Positions 1-10,982 are shown, numbered from the stretch's first letter. The stretch is 64,000 bases of DNA from Athripsodes cinereus (GCA_947579605.1 OX388306.1:3782001-3846000), one strand, 5' to 3'. Numbers and translations: made by a program. Notes: generated from the letters alone by a model not told the origin.

Positions 1-209
1 TGAATCTAGAATGTATTTATGCTGTTATTACGAACAAAAAGTCAATTAAAACATAACACTAAATTCGATAATTTGAATATTTATACAACATGCAATCAAT
101 ATAATATTAAATTATAAGCGAAAACTTAATAAAAGTCTTATATTTTGTAAGTTTTACCAATATATTCCCCTTAGGCGCCTAGGATAAGATAACCGACTAT
201 GTTCCAAGG

Positions 210-540
210 AGAAGTTAGGGGTTAAGGAAGAATCTGATTAAAACCTGTGTCAGGAACATTCTGATATATGGAGATGAGACAAAGACTATCGGCTAGAACT
301 CAAGCGAACGGTTGGCTGCCTTCAAGATATGGTGCTACAGACACGTGCTGAAGATCCATTGGTCCAAATAAAGGGGTCTTGGCTTAAAAAGATTGACCGA
401 AAACGATCAAACAAGATTGGCCACAATATCCGACACCCAAGACTGTTCATCACCATCGCGGAGGGTAACACCGAAGACAGAAATGGTTGAGATTGACCAA
501 GAGACACCTAAATGGATCAAAATATGAGGAAGGACATGTA
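210..540 (+). pseudogene. Decayed LINE reverse-transcriptase C-terminal region
   Basis: Read in one plus frame from about 225, the translation shows the LIKTCVRNILIYGDET and AFKIWCYRHVLKI patterns that follow the palm domain in several non-LTR retrotransposon reverse transcriptases. Stops interrupt it and the rest of the element is missing. The clade cannot be assigned safely. It is a dead 5'-truncated copy with no host function inferred. Confidence 0.55.
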
Positions 541-1364
541 CTGTGGCGCATACGTAGAATCAAAGAGACTAGCAAAAGTGCATCTTTGTAAAAAAAATGG
601 TAACAAAAAAGATGAAACCAAATTTAAACTTCAGCGAATTAGGGTCCGATATTTTGGATTTTTTTTTTTTTTTTTTTAATTTTGACACAAATACGTGAAA
701 TATCTTAAATTTGGTACGGTTGGACACGGCAAAAAAAAATTTGAAAGTTTTAAAATCAATGGGTAACAATTAATTTTTTCATCAATAATTTTCGAATGTC
801 AAAAATGTTAAATTCGCCTCATCTCTATTAGGTACGTAATCAACTGATGCTTTCAATAGAGAACCGAAGCGCTATATTCTACGTACTGATAAAGTGGGTA
901 CTACTTGTCCAACACTATAAACATATAGATGCTCAGTTTATTTTGATAGAGTAGAACTGAATGCGTGATAGATTGCTAAGCTATAGGTAGAACTTTATAT
1001 TATTATAAAGTACCTATATTATTGTATGAGTTTTGGGTTCCTATTTAATTATGTACAAACTTACGTGCATTGATGGAACTTACAAGCCATTCAATAACTT
1101 TTGTTTTTTTTTTTTTTGAAATGATGACTTTCTTATTGTATTAGTTTTTCTAACAAAATTTCATATCGTTGCTCGTTTCTCCCTCTGAGTACCAACACCA
1201 ACGTTAATTGTGAAGTCCTGGAAGATTCTTTGTACGTAAGCTTATTATATGGAAGCTTCGACTAATAATGAGCATATTTCCTTTTGTTGTTTGTGCGTAA
1301 ATAATCATGCAATTTCTTGTACAAGGAAACTGATTCATTTTATTTATTATACCTCCGCTCTCAA
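541..1364. other. Unassigned AT-rich sequence
   Basis: Contains homopolymer T runs near 660 and 1100 and no recognisable gene or element. Short open frames here have no domain signature. Confidence 0.5.
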
Positions 1365-1555
1365 AATCCTGACGTTTTCAAGTCCACCTAGTGTTAAAGG
1401 CAGGCGTTCGAGAAAATCTATTCCGCGCATCCTGATTGAATCAATTTTTTGTTGACACAGAGAGGACATCTAACAAATTTAGTGGGTTGGTGATTCGGCT
1501 GATCCACTAGCCCACTTACGGTTTATGTCGTGATGGTCTAGTACATAGTAGTAAT
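1365..1555 (+). mobile_element. Degenerate TAG-tailed SINE copy
   Basis: Resembles the abundant window-wide SINE best seen at 32519-32769: a GGCAGGCGTTCGAGAAAA-like block, then AGAGAGGACATC, then GTCGTGATGGTCTAGTA running into TAGTAATAATA. It is more diverged than other copies, so it is probably an old insertion. Confidence 0.5.
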
Positions 1556-1588
1556 AATAGATGTCTGCATTTTGTTTGTAAAAAAATC

Positions 1589-1755
1589 TTTAGATCTAAG
1601 TTCATTTATGAAACTATGACATATACAACTCCTAAGATCTAAGTTCAATTATGATAAATTTTCTTAGATCTAAGTTCAATTATGAATGCAAAATTTTCTT
1701 AGATTTAAGGTGAATTATGTCGTTTACAATCACTTAGATCTAAGGTCAATTTTCA
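1589..1755. repeat. Array of palindromic TTAGATCTAAG repeats, left part
   Basis: Five imperfect units near 1589, 1631, 1663, 1699 and 1731 share CTTAGATCTAAGTTCAATTA, whose first half is the palindrome TTAGATCTAA. Spacers differ in sequence and length. The array continues at 2508-2626 beyond a LINE insertion. No coding or structural-RNA role can be read from it. Confidence 0.8.
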
Positions 1756-1781
1756 GGTGATTATTCGTTACATATAAGTTC

Positions 1782-2507
1782 TTCTTCTTCTTTTGCTTCA
1801 GTAAGGACTATGTCCTGTGTTTATCGGAGCCTGTTCCTGGGAGGTGGATGTCCAGCTATCCCTCCATCGTTTAGGTGGTTTTCCTGGGGGTCTGTTTCCT
1901 GTCATGCGTTCATCTGCTGCTATTTTGACCACTCGATCTGAGCTCGCCCTCCCCACATGATCTCTCCAGAAACGTCTTCTTATTTTGCCCCATCGCACAA
2001 CATCTTCGACAATACAGATTCTTCTTATTTCTGAATTTCTTATTCTGTCACGAAGAGTTACACCTGCAATGGGTCGTAGAGTTTTCATTTCGGTGGTTCT
2101 AAGAAGGCTTTTTGTTCTGGTGGTGTCGGCTCTTGACTCTATGCCTATGTCATGATCGGTCTTATGCAGGTCTTTTAGATCTTTACTTTGCTCTCTCTCA
2201 GTATGTCTTTGTTTCTCCATACAGCACTCTTCAAGCACCCAGCCACGACGGCAGCCTTGTTTGCTTGTTCTCTTACATCATCAAATAGGTTATTGCTGCT
2301 GGAGATCTCGACACCCAGATACTTAAATTGCATCACTTGCTCTATGATTTTATTGTCAATTGTAAGTTTGCATCGCACTGGATGCCTCGAAGTGACCATG
2401 CTCTTTGTTTTGTCTACTGAGATTTTCATGTTTCAACCTTTGAGAGGATAAATGGAATATGTACAGCATTCTCTGAAGATCATCTTCGGAATTGGCAATT
2501 AGGACAG
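1782..2507 (-). mobile_element. 5'-truncated LINE (RTE-like) inserted in the repeat array
   Basis: Flanked by a 10-bp target duplication ATATAAGTTC (1772-1781 and 2508-2517). The minus strand encodes the end of a reverse transcriptase: a QFKYLGVEISSS block at 2175-2429, then, after a frameshift, LRDRIRNSEIRRIC and a KPPKRWRDSW block at 1798-2238. The 3' end carries a short (GAA)n tail, seen as TTC repeats at 1781-1792. It is dead, but its insertion cleanly splits the surrounding array. Confidence 0.8.
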
Positions 2508-2626
2508 ATATAAGTTCAATTATAACAAAAACGATCACTTTGATCTAAGTTACTACACAACTCCTCCATAGATCTAAATTCAAATATAACGCACACCATT
2601 CCTTAGATCTATGCACATAATTCTTC
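2508..2626. repeat. Array of palindromic TTAGATCTAAG repeats, right part
   Basis: Four further units (near 2508, 2538, 2568 and 2612) continue the array at 1589-1755. Joining the two parts across the LINE and its target duplication restores the motif ATATAAGTTCAATTATAAC. Confidence 0.75.
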
Positions 2627-3146
2627 GAAAAATACTTTGAAAGCAAACAGCTACATTTTTTGTTATTAATACAACAATCTTTATTTACATTTCATCACAA
2701 AGCGACTTGTTCATATATAATTATTTATTAATTTATTAATAGAATGTACCTACATACGGCAAATGCCTTTTACAAAAAAAAAAAACTTATATTTCACATC
2801 TGCTATAAAATAACAAATTATTAAAATATAATTATACATCTTACATTCAACTGTACACTATATTTGCAACATACATGCGGGAATACATACAATAACAACC
2901 TTATGCACCTATAGATATCATCATTATATAAATATTTCCGCCTGCACTAATATTCACAAAGGAAAAAGAGAAAAATATTGTGTTAGCTTTTCTGCACATT
3001 GTACAACTGTTAGCATTGTTAAAAGACAACAAAACTTCATGAATTTGGTACCTTCATATTCCTTGGCAAATTCTTTTGATGCACTACGTACAATATCACC
3101 CACTCTTCAATCGTGGAATAATTGGTATGTAATCCAGCTTTTATGA
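2627..3146 (-). other. Possible 3' UTR of the candidate exon, with an embedded LINE tail
   Basis: Lies downstream (minus strand) of the stop codon at 3147-3149. A minus-strand AATAAA signal sits at about 2680-2685. A GGCATTTGCCGTATGTAG block at about 2755-2775 resembles a LINE 3' end also seen near 47655. Assignment as UTR is inference. Confidence 0.3.
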
Positions 3147-3256
3147 CTACGTTGAGTCTCCTTCATCGGTTGAAGATCTTTGGGGGCTTTCTTTGCTGGT
3201 CAATCCTTCAGGCAACAGTGTCTCCGCTGTGGCCAAGATTTGCTTAGTGTCAAATT
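3147..3256 (-). CDS. Candidate terminal coding exon of an unidentified host gene
   Basis: The minus strand reads open for 35 codons from a plausible splice acceptor (pyrimidine-rich tract ending TTTATCCAG, AG at 3257-3258) to TAG at 3147-3149, starting two bases into a codon. The peptide begins FDTKQILATAETLLPEGL and ends STDEGDST. Base composition is clearly richer in GC than the flanks and the codons look protein-like, without the LINE motifs seen in neighbours. A possible polyadenylation signal lies about 465 bp downstream. I do not recognise the protein. A decayed transposon frame is the alternative, so this is a candidate only. Confidence 0.35.
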
Positions 3257-3655
3257 CTGGATAAATGGAAGTTTATTCAAGCAGGGTTAATTTAATACAC
3301 GGCTAATAAGACAAACTTAAATAAGTATACCAGAAATCACCAAGTGTTTTGTGAGTTCAGTTTTTCTTTTTCTCAGTGTTAAATTAAGACGCGGCTAGAA
3401 AGTCTGAGAAAATGTTTCTACCTTTTTCATCGTTCTATAAATAATAGGTATATATGTACATACATAATTCATGCCCCCGCGATTTCTACATGATAATGTT
3501 TAGCTATTGTTACAACTCTTTATTTACTTACATCAAAGCTTCTAACAGACGTAGGGGCTGTGAACCCTTTTGAAATATATTGTGCTTTAATAAAAATAAA
3601 AATGTTTATTTTTGACATGTGTATATCTACACGTGTTTGAAAATTAAGTACCTAC
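3257..3655. other. Unassigned AT-rich sequence
   Basis: If the candidate exon is real, this is its upstream intron. No element or other coding signal was recognised. Confidence 0.4.
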
Positions 3656-3773
3656 TCATGTGTACCAATACGGGTCATGGATACGATATAGAATTTCAGA
3701 TAGGTAATCATAATTAATCTGTTTTTTGCTAAAAAATTGTTTTTTATGAACTATTTTTTCATCATTATCGTCA

Positions 3774-4260
3774 GTGGCAATACAACCCGGTGTGGGTCTT
3801 GGCCTCCTCAACTCAAGAAGTCGCCTCAACTCTGTCTTATCCATCACCTCTCCTCGCCAATTGGTCGTGCCCAAAACTCGCAGGTCCTTTTCCACTCCGT
3901 CCATCCAACTCATCTTTGACTTCTCGACGCTTCTTCTGTCTCTGGGCTTCGCTGTGTATATTCTTTTGATCATTGATGAATCGCTCATCCTTTCTACATG
4001 CCCCAGCCATCGGAGTCGGCAGATTTTGATGTACTTGGTGATATGCACAACTTAGGTAATACAGTGTGAAGAGTTCGTAGTTTTATCTTCTTCGCCAAAC
4101 TCCGTTTCTGCATATGGGCCCCTAGATGCGTCTTAGATGCGTCTTAAGATTTTCCTTTCGAATATGTCCAGTTTCAAATCATCTGTCTTAGTGAGTGTCC
4201 ATGTTTCGGTGGCATAGGTCAGGACAGATCAAGTGAGAATCTAATAAATTTGCATCTATA
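3774..4260 (-). pseudogene. LINE reverse-transcriptase C-terminal fragment
   Basis: Minus-strand translation from about 4260 gives a YATETWTLTKTDDLKLDIF block, then after a frame break KICRLRWLGHVERMSD and SWMDGVEKDLRVLG-W. These are standard C-terminal features of a group of insect non-LTR retrotransposons. Stops and frame breaks show it is dead. The 5' part is absent, as usual for target-primed insertion. Confidence 0.75.
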
Positions 4261-4382
4261 ACTTTTTAGAGATGATCTTAGATTTCAGCTGCTTTTATTT
4301 CTACCTCAAAGGCTTGCTTGTTTTATATCTTTGACATCAAACAGTCTAATAGTTAACGTATCCATTACTCTATTTGCCCACC

Positions 4383-4540
4383 TCTCTCTCTCTCTGCTAG
4401 CCTTCTTCTCTCCACTGCTGGATATAGGCCTCTTCAAAACTTTTCCACATTTTCCTATCTCGAGCAACACGATACCACTGTTTCCCCATCATCTGGACAA
4501 TATCATCAACCCATCTTTTTTTGCCCACCAAGCATTAGGA
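4383..4540 (-). pseudogene. RTE LINE 3'-end fragment with (AG)n tail
   Basis: The minus strand carries the terminal block of an RTE-like reverse transcriptase, related to WVDDIVQMM-KQWYRV and FEE-YIQQW in the copies at 51541-51985 and 57735-57890. It ends in an (AG)n run, read as CTCTCTCT at about 4383-4396. Confidence 0.6.
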
Positions 4541-4731
4541 AATAAGTGTTTTTTAGGACTCAAATGCTCATATTTTTTCAATGAATCGAATGTTACCTCA
4601 AATACAATGACGTGTTCGTTTTTGCTGGAAATAATTTATTACGCTTTACATAGCCATTATTAAAATAAATAAATCACTAATGTTTATGAATAATTGAGTG
4701 GTTTGGGATCAAAAGTAGGCAAACTCATTTA

Positions 4732-4740
4732 TTTTAAATA
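4732..4740. repeat. Target-site duplication of the RTE element, left copy
   Basis: TTTTAAATA, repeated exactly at 8061-8069, brackets the 3.3-kb RTE insertion. Confidence 0.85.
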
Positions 4741-4761
4741 TCTATCTATCTATCTATCTAT

Positions 4762-5211
4762 CTATACAGCCACTTCTGTCCACTGCTGAACATAGGCCTC
4801 CCTCATATTTCTCCAGGCAGCTCTATCTTGTGCCTTCTGAATCCAATCACCAGCAATCCTCTTTACGTCATCTGACCATCTAGTGGGCGGTCTCCCTCTA
4901 CTTCTCTTATCTTCTCGAGGTCTCCACTCCACTACCCTCTTTGTCCATCTTTGATCGGTGAATCTAGCGACATGTCCCGCCCACGCCCACTTCAGTTTTG
5001 TAATTCTTTCAACAACGTCAGTAACTCCGGATCTTCTGCGAATTTCTGTGTTGCGTATTCTGTCTGACAGTCTTATGTGGAGCATGTCCCTTTCATGTTT
5101 GCGCTGTGCCACTCGGAGCTTCCTGACGGCCGCTTTTGTGAGCGTAAGCGTTTCTGCACCATAGGTCATGACGGGTAGCACGCACTGGTCTATAATTTGC
5201 GTTTCAAACAT
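4762..5211 (-). pseudogene. RTE element, C-terminal domain after reverse transcriptase
   Basis: This 149-codon frame begins at a CVLPVMTYGAETLTLT block and includes SDRIRNTEIRRRSGV, a WAWAGHVARF block, the RSRGRPPTRWSDDVKRI motif and a WRNMREAYVQQWTE ending. It is the usual C-terminal extension of RTE-clade polyproteins and follows the RT frame at 5190-6620 with a 22-bp overlap. The frame change there is read as a frameshift mutation, because related proteins are continuous. The stop is immediately followed by the (GATA)n tail. Confidence 0.8.
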
Positions 5212-6620
5212 TGGGGGATGTCGCTAGTGAAAAACTTCTTCAGGTTACCGTAGGCTGCCCACCCAAGACATATTCTTCTCTGCAGCTCTACGGTTTGGTT
5301 ATCTCGTGAGAGTGTAATGCTATGTCCGAGATATTTATATTCGTTGACTTCTTCTATTGTTTGGTTGCCAATGATAATTTTCCCACCAAGAACTAAGTTT
5401 GTCATCAATTTTGTTTTGCCTGCATTTATAAGGAGCCCCACCCTTTTTGTTGCTTCCATGAGCTCCTTTAACATGTCGCACGCCTCTTTTAGATCTTCTG
5501 ATATTAATACGATATCGTCTGCGAATCTCAAATTGCTTAGGTTTACTCCATCCACTCTGATACCTTTATTTTCCCACTTTAGATTCTTGAAGGCATATTC
5601 CAGAACTGCTGTGAACAATTTTGGGGATATTGTATCCCCTTGCCTTACCCCTTTTTCTATGGGAAACTGGTTGGTGTTTTTATGGAGTTTTACACTAGCT
5701 GTCGTATTATCGTATATAAAATTGAGAAGCTTAGTATACCTGTAGTCTATGCGGCATTGATGTAGAGCTGCTAAGATAGCATCTTTATTAATGGTATCGA
5801 ATGCTTTTTGGAAGTCGACATATATTAGCACCAGAGGTCTGTTATATTCTATGGTTTTTTCTATTAGTATCTTAAGGGTCAGAAGGTGATCACTTGTGCT
5901 GAAACCTGTTCGGAATCCGGCCTGTTCGTGTGGTTGATTGAAATCTAGTTTTTTCTCTAGCCTATTGGTTACTATCCGCATAAACAATTTGTACAGGTGA
6001 GAGAGCAGGCTAATGGGCCTATAATTACCAACATCGGACTTGTCTTCTTTTTTGTGTAACAGTATCATCTGTACATTGTTCCAGGTCTTCGGTGTGGTAC
6101 CAGTGGTCAAGCACATGTTGAAAAGTAACTTTAGTCTTTCTTGTAGGGTCTTACCTCCCAGTCTTATACTCTCTATAGTGATTCCGTCCTCTCCTGGAGC
6201 CTTATTATTTTTCATTTTACTATAAGCAAATTGTATTTCGTCGGTTGTTATTTCTGGGATGTCCTCTGAACCCTGATTTATAACGCCTGTTTGTGGACTT
6301 ATTTCTATGGGACTATGGCTCTGTGCGTGTTCACAACTATAAAGTTCTCGATAGAATTCCTCAACAATGTTCAATATTTCATCGGAGTCTGATGTGATAG
6401 TCCCTTGCTTGTCGGATAACTTTGATATTCCAGTTTTACCTATGGTCATGTTTCTCTTGAGGACTTTTAGGCTTTTATTATTTTCTATTGTGTTTTTAAT
6501 GTTCTGTTCATTAAACTTTCTTTTGTCTTTACGGATACTTTTTGAGATTTCTCGATTTAATTTTCTCAAACCGTCGAGGTCTATATCCTTATTAAGTTTC
6601 AAATCTCTTCTCATTTGCAT
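5190..6620 (-). pseudogene. RTE element reverse transcriptase domain
   Basis: A 476-codon open frame holds the complete fingers and palm: KAPGEDGIT (about 140-148), NYRPISLLSH (199-208), QAGFRTGFSTSDH (233-245), the first catalytic aspartates in YVDFQKAFDT (267-276), GVRQGDTISP (324-333) and the active-site FADDIVLIS (366-374). FADD rather than YADD is common in this clade. The enzyme would copy its own RNA at a nicked target. The apparent first Met is not a true start; the domain is part of a polyprotein entered from the endonuclease frame. Confidence 0.9.
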
Positions 6621-6763
6621 TAAATCCAGGGTATCTTGACTCAGTTTATTTGGGCGTTTTATATGTGGGCAGTTTTTTCTGAGTGGACACTGAAATGGCT
6701 TTTGTTACGCATTCATTTAATTCATCTATATCATTTTGGCCGCTATGATCGTGTAAAAAGTCA

Positions 6764-7825
6764 TCAATGGTGTTCACGTACTCGTCCAATTTCAATGGTT
6801 GTTGCCACTTTTGGTATCTTTTTCTGCACCATCTTATATCTTTCGTTTCCCAAGTTAATGGATATCGATGCTCTGACCATTCTGTGGTCACTTCCAATTG
6901 AGAACTGGTTCAGCACATTTACATCATGAACAATTTCTCTCTTGTCCGTTATAACAAAATCTATTTCATTTGTAGTATTTCCATCTGGACTCATCCAAGT
7001 CCATCGTCTGTGTTGCTTTTTGTGAAAGAAAGTATTCATTAAGTATAGATTGTTCTCTAGGAGGTAATTTAACAGTGTTTCACCTCTTGCATTTCTTGAG
7101 CCACTGCCGAATTTTCCGAGAGATTTTTCTGCTGCATCGCTTTTAATACCAACTTTAGCATTTAGATCTCCAATAATAATATTATGATGACATTTGTTCT
7201 CTCGAAGGGCATTGCTGATATCTTCGTAAAATATTTCTACATCTTCATCAGTGTGGCTTGATGTGGGTGCGTATACTTGTATTACTTTGAGCTTGTGTTT
7301 TGAATTTAGTCTTAGTACCAAGTACACTACTCTTGTTGATACGCTTTTTACATTAACAATGTTTTGGCGGTGTTTTTTGTGAATCATGAATCCAACTCCC
7401 CCAAAAGACCTGTCGAGGTCACCTCTATAGTAGAAGGCATGTCCAGAGTGTAGAGTTATTAGTTCTTCGCCTCTTCTTCTTACTTCCGAGAGGCCCATGA
7501 TGTCCCAGTTGATCTTTGTTAACTCTTCCTCGAGTTCCATTAGTTTTGCGTCCGATGCCAATGTCCGGACGTTGTAAGTAGATATATTGAACTTTTGGAT
7601 TTTTGATCGCTGATGATGGTGTTGTGTTTTTGTCGCATATGATGTCAAATAATTGCCCCCCCCAGAATCCGTGGGGCAGACTGAAACTTCAGTGTGAGAT
7701 TCTGGACGACGCGTCCTACTCACCTGGGGTACTTTATTTTTGTTATGTGACATGGGCATATACGAGGGGTGGTCGGCGTTACAACGCCACGCTTGCCGGG
7801 CGGGTTGGCGAGGATGTCCTTCCAC
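6764..7825 (-). pseudogene. RTE element apurinic/apyrimidinic-like endonuclease domain
   Basis: The 353-codon frame has the full endonuclease/exonuclease/phosphatase signature: YNVRTL (84-89), GLSEVRR with the catalytic Glu (111-117), QVYAPTS (183-189), IIGDLNAKVG (217-226), WTWMSPDG (275-282), EIDFVIT (287-293) and the SDHRMV histidine motif (312-317). The nuclease makes the nick that primes reverse transcription. The frame ends prematurely: the continuation is in another frame (6646-6897), so a frameshift lies near 6.8 kb. The N-terminal 75 residues show no domain. The Met at 7825 is the best available start but unproven. Confidence 0.88.
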
Positions 7826-8126
7826 GTTGGCCTATGTGTCAATACTATCCACCGAGGTTGGTTACTCGATCTCTAGCATGTCGCATAGTTTCCAGGGGAG
7901 ACCAAAGTCGAGGAGGTGTGGACAGGTACTTGGGATCAGATCAATCCCCGGATGTAGCACCGACGCCGTTAGATAACGCCGTCATATGCACCATACAGGA
8001 AGTCAATAAGTTCCCCCTTTCTCCCCCTTCTTCCCCCTTTCTCCCCCTTTCTCCCCTTTCTTTTAAATAAGTATTCAGAAATATTCTTCTTATTGAGTTA
8101 TGTAAAAATATTAAAACAGTCTAATC

Positions 8127-8668
8127 CAGGGGTCGGCAACCTTTTAGCTGTGGTGTGCCAAGCCACTCTACCAATATGATTCAGGGTGCCGCCTTAATTC
8201 TATGGACAATTTGTAAAGCACCGTTTACTCATAACATGACCTCAAGGGCGCTGTATATCGTATCCATCACCCGAAACTCCCAGCAAAAAGGTGTGTCTTC
8301 AGTCCTTTTTTAAAACTCTCTCCATTCACCTCCTCTCGCAGACACAGAGGCAGCTTGTTCCAACATCTGGGACCCGCAACACTAAACTATATAATATAAA
8401 TCTAGAGGATCTAGAAAATCTAGAGGAGGTTCTAGAGGAGAAGAATTTTATACCAAATTTATCTTTTAAACATATTCATTAAAAAAATATCATAAAATTC
8501 TTACATAAATTAATTTTTTTTATTACGAGCCACGTTAGATAAATAATTATAATTAAACGTTTTCTCTTATTTAAAAATCACTTCGTCTCGATATTTTCGC
8601 GATTTCCCTGATTACTTTGTAGAGTGCCATTCAGAACCCCATTGCGTGCCATAGGTTGCCGACGCCTG
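8127..8668. mobile_element. Non-autonomous hAT element with a LINE fragment inside
   Basis: Terminal inverted repeats CAGGGGTCGGCAACC and GGTTGCCGACGCCTG are bounded by an exact 8-bp duplication GTCTAATC (8119-8126 and 8669-8676), the hAT hallmark. There is no transposase frame. The middle contains a CR1-like LINE 3' end (8202-8395). Confidence 0.92.
8202..8395 (-). pseudogene. CR1-like LINE 3' end nested in hAT
   Basis: The minus strand encodes VAGPRCWNKLPLCLRE and then SFKKGLKTHLFAGSFG before a stop, the typical end of CR1/L2-like reverse transcriptases. It is followed by a 3' UTR shared with 50432-50525. Confidence 0.75.
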
Positions 8669-8676
8669 GTCTAATC

Positions 8677-9350
8677 CAATGAGTTATTTGTATAAAAATA
8701 GCGGAGAAAATCATTGTAAGTGTGAGAAACCAGTCAAATTATATTATTAGTTTTTGACTTTAGTGACTTTCACTACAAATGGATTTGCCCTTTTTCTATA
8801 CCAAACCACAAATTTAAAAATAAAACTTCATATTCTGTGATTAATTTATTGGCGATGATTGGGATTGGGAACAATAAAATGAATAACGATGTATACATAA
8901 TGAATAAAAATAATTGGTACATATTGATGTGTTTTCTGTTTAATAATCTGTTACCATTTAATAAAAGCGATATAATTTTTTATTTCATTTTAGTTTTTTG
9001 GCTTTTTTACAGGTTTCAATAAACAATAACAATAAAAAAATATTAGAAAAATACCCTGTCGTATGATATTGACATGGTATGGATTGACATTAGGCACTCT
9101 ATTTGTTTCGGTAGAATATTGAGAAGGCAAATGCATAATCAGGGATAACTATTCTCAGAGTTATGAATACTATTTAGTCGGGATTAAAAATGCATAATTT
9201 TTGAGGACGAATATAAAAAATATACTATAATTATTATTACACCCACATACTTCAATTTTGATTGTGTAAGACGCGTAAAATAAATTTAATTACAACGAAC
9301 GTGTCCACCCATTTGGTTGAACAACATTAAGGGCATACAATAATATTACT
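8677..9350. other. Unassigned AT-rich sequence
   Basis: Low-complexity intergenic or intronic sequence. The short frame at 8837-9022 has no recognisable features. Confidence 0.5.
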
Positions 9351-9990
9351 GCATACAATGGTTTAAAACACAAAAGATACATATCCGTTATTTTGGTAAA
9401 ATGAGTAATAATTTGTACAAGATCGGTTTCAACGTCTTTTATGTCCGGATTACATAATTGCTAATGATACTTAAATCATTATGGAATAAAAAACAAATTC
9501 CACACGTTCCTAAGTTATTATTTATTTATTTTATTCTTCTCGCGCACCATTATTCACACACAAAATTAACAAATCAGTTTACATATGAAAAAATGTGACG
9601 ATATGGAGTGGCGAGATTATCATACATTATAGTGATTTCTTCCATCTAACCACGAATCATATTTTTTTTTGTGCGCAGATGTAACATGTCACATATTTAG
9701 ATATTTGAGAATGGATTTATGTCGACATTCTTAAGTACAATATGTCCATCAAAGACATGTTCTGAATTAAGTTTAAATTAGCTAATTAATTGTGAATCTC
9801 AAACTTTCAAACCGATCGACTTCAAACGAATTTTTCAACAATAACACATAAGTACGCGGAACATTGTAGGTAGATTGTCGAAAAGTTCGTCAGTAGTCGA
9901 TCGCCAAATGTGGTTTGTCTGTTTTCTCTAAACTGTCAATTAATGTGGACATATGTCTTCTCTGCTTTAAACCATCGACATGTACTGTTT
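9350..9990 (+). repeat. Unclassified interspersed repeat (copy 1), LINE-interrupted
   Basis: Similar over several hundred bases to 33725-34165. Shared blocks include GGTAAAATGAGT, AAGATCGGTT, GATTACATAATT, ATATTTGAGAATG, TGTCCATCAA and AATCTCAAACTTTCAAA. A LINE 3' end is inserted at about 9515-9665 in this copy only. Part of the distal block also recurs near 13840-13880. No frame or terminal repeat identifies the class. Confidence 0.6.
9515..9665 (-). mobile_element. Jockey-like LINE 3' end, 5'-truncated
   Basis: Reverse complement of the 3' UTR at about 11580-11730: the shared block GATAATCTCGCCACT with GTGGTTAGATGGAAGAAAT, ending in an AAATA-type tail (TTATTTATTTTATTCTTCT). Confidence 0.7.
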
Positions 9991-10302
9991 CTAAACGCAG
10001 GACAATTCCACTTTTCCTAAGAGTATTTGTATGTGTACTTAATAAAGTACTTGTTCTGAAAATTTTCATTTGATTTCAGGAAAACCTCCACCAAAATAAG
10101 GATTGTAGGTATATATTATAGAAACTACCTTCTCAATGTCGTGATTTTGACGGATATCGAGTAACTCGCTCGCTTGCAAAAAAGTGTCATATTTCAAAAA
10201 ATGTAGCTTTGAGAGTGTTTAAAAGTGTTAAAAATTTAATTTAGTATATTTTTTTTTACCACAATACACGGCGTGAACCTTCTGCATGTTATAAATATTA
10301 TA

Positions 10303-10464
10303 AATTATTGTGTCGGTGCACACGTAGTAGAATTCCATAATTATGCAATTTGAAACAAGTTTTCCTTTCTACTATTGTTTTTTAATTCGCAGAGAGACGT
10401 CTTTCAATTCCACACGACGTCTCTCTGCGAATTAACAAACAATAGTAGAAAGGAACGCTTGTTT
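10303..10464 (-). mobile_element. Palindromic hammerhead-family insertion L
   Basis: Two arms around a short loop at about 10420 carry GACGTCTCTCTGCGAATTAA and its complement. On the minus strand one arm keeps GAAA followed by the self-complementary AGACGTCT and C, the hammerhead helix III pattern. The CUGAUGA side is lost. The left end has the family tail (ATGGAATTCTAC, then TACGTGTGCACC). Near-matching flanks TAAATATTATA and TAAATATTTTA may be the target duplication. Confidence 0.6.
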
Positions 10465-10764
10465 TAAATATTTTAGTTTTCTAATAAAAAATAGTAAAAA
10501 TGAATTGCTGTCAAAAAATAAAATTCAAAGTTTGGAAATAAATAAACAACACATCAATTAGTTCTAATCTCAACACATCAAAATCTAATTCAACCTTTTA
10601 AAATTTTCTTTTATAATTTCCGTCTAAGCGATAAATTTATTTCTTACCAGGCGATTTAAAAAAAAAAGTTCTTCATGTTCTTTTACGGACACACTGCTAA
10701 CAAAAGGGTTTTAAGAACTTTTTTTAGAAGTTCTTTTACGTAATCATCTTTCTCTATCATTAAT

Positions 10765-10975
10765 TTTGTACACGTAGTGGAATTCACACGTAGTGGAATT
10801 TCACAATTAGGTAAATAAATTGAAACAAGTGTTTCTTTCTTCTATAAATTATTGATCACGAGAAAGACGTCTTTCAGCTTATCATATCAACCTAATAAAT
10901 TGAAAGACGTCTGTCTCGTCATCAATAATTTATAGTTGATATTATAGAAAGAAACACTTGTTACAATTTACTTAC
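10765..10975 (-). mobile_element. Palindromic hammerhead-family insertion M
   Basis: Same subfamily as the insertion at 10303-10464. The arms share ATAAATTATTGATCACGAG, and GAAAGACGTCTT recurs in both arms. The tail-like CACGTAGTGGAATT is duplicated at the left end (10771-10805). Ends are approximate because no target duplication was found. Confidence 0.55.
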
Positions 10976-10982
10976 TTTTACT

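Larger units (their letters stand above)
4741..8060 (-). mobile_element. Nearly complete RTE-clade non-LTR retrotransposon
   Basis: A 3320-bp insertion flanked by the 9-bp duplication TTTTAAATA. On the minus strand it has a 5' leader of pyrimidine/purine repeats (8005-8060 reads as CCCCCTTTCT runs), an apurinic-type endonuclease, a reverse transcriptase and an RTE-type C-terminus, and it ends in a (GATA)n tail (4741-4766). Frames change near 6.8, 6.64 and 5.2 kb, so this copy is inactive, but its length and clean duplication suggest a fairly young insertion. The endonuclease nicks target DNA and the reverse transcriptase copies the RNA in place. Confidence 0.9.

Noticed and set aside
1589..2626. 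CRISPR-like array of repeats with unlike spacers
   Set aside because: Repeats are too variable, spacers uneven, the genome is eukaryotic and no cas genes exist. It is an interspersed palindromic repeat array.
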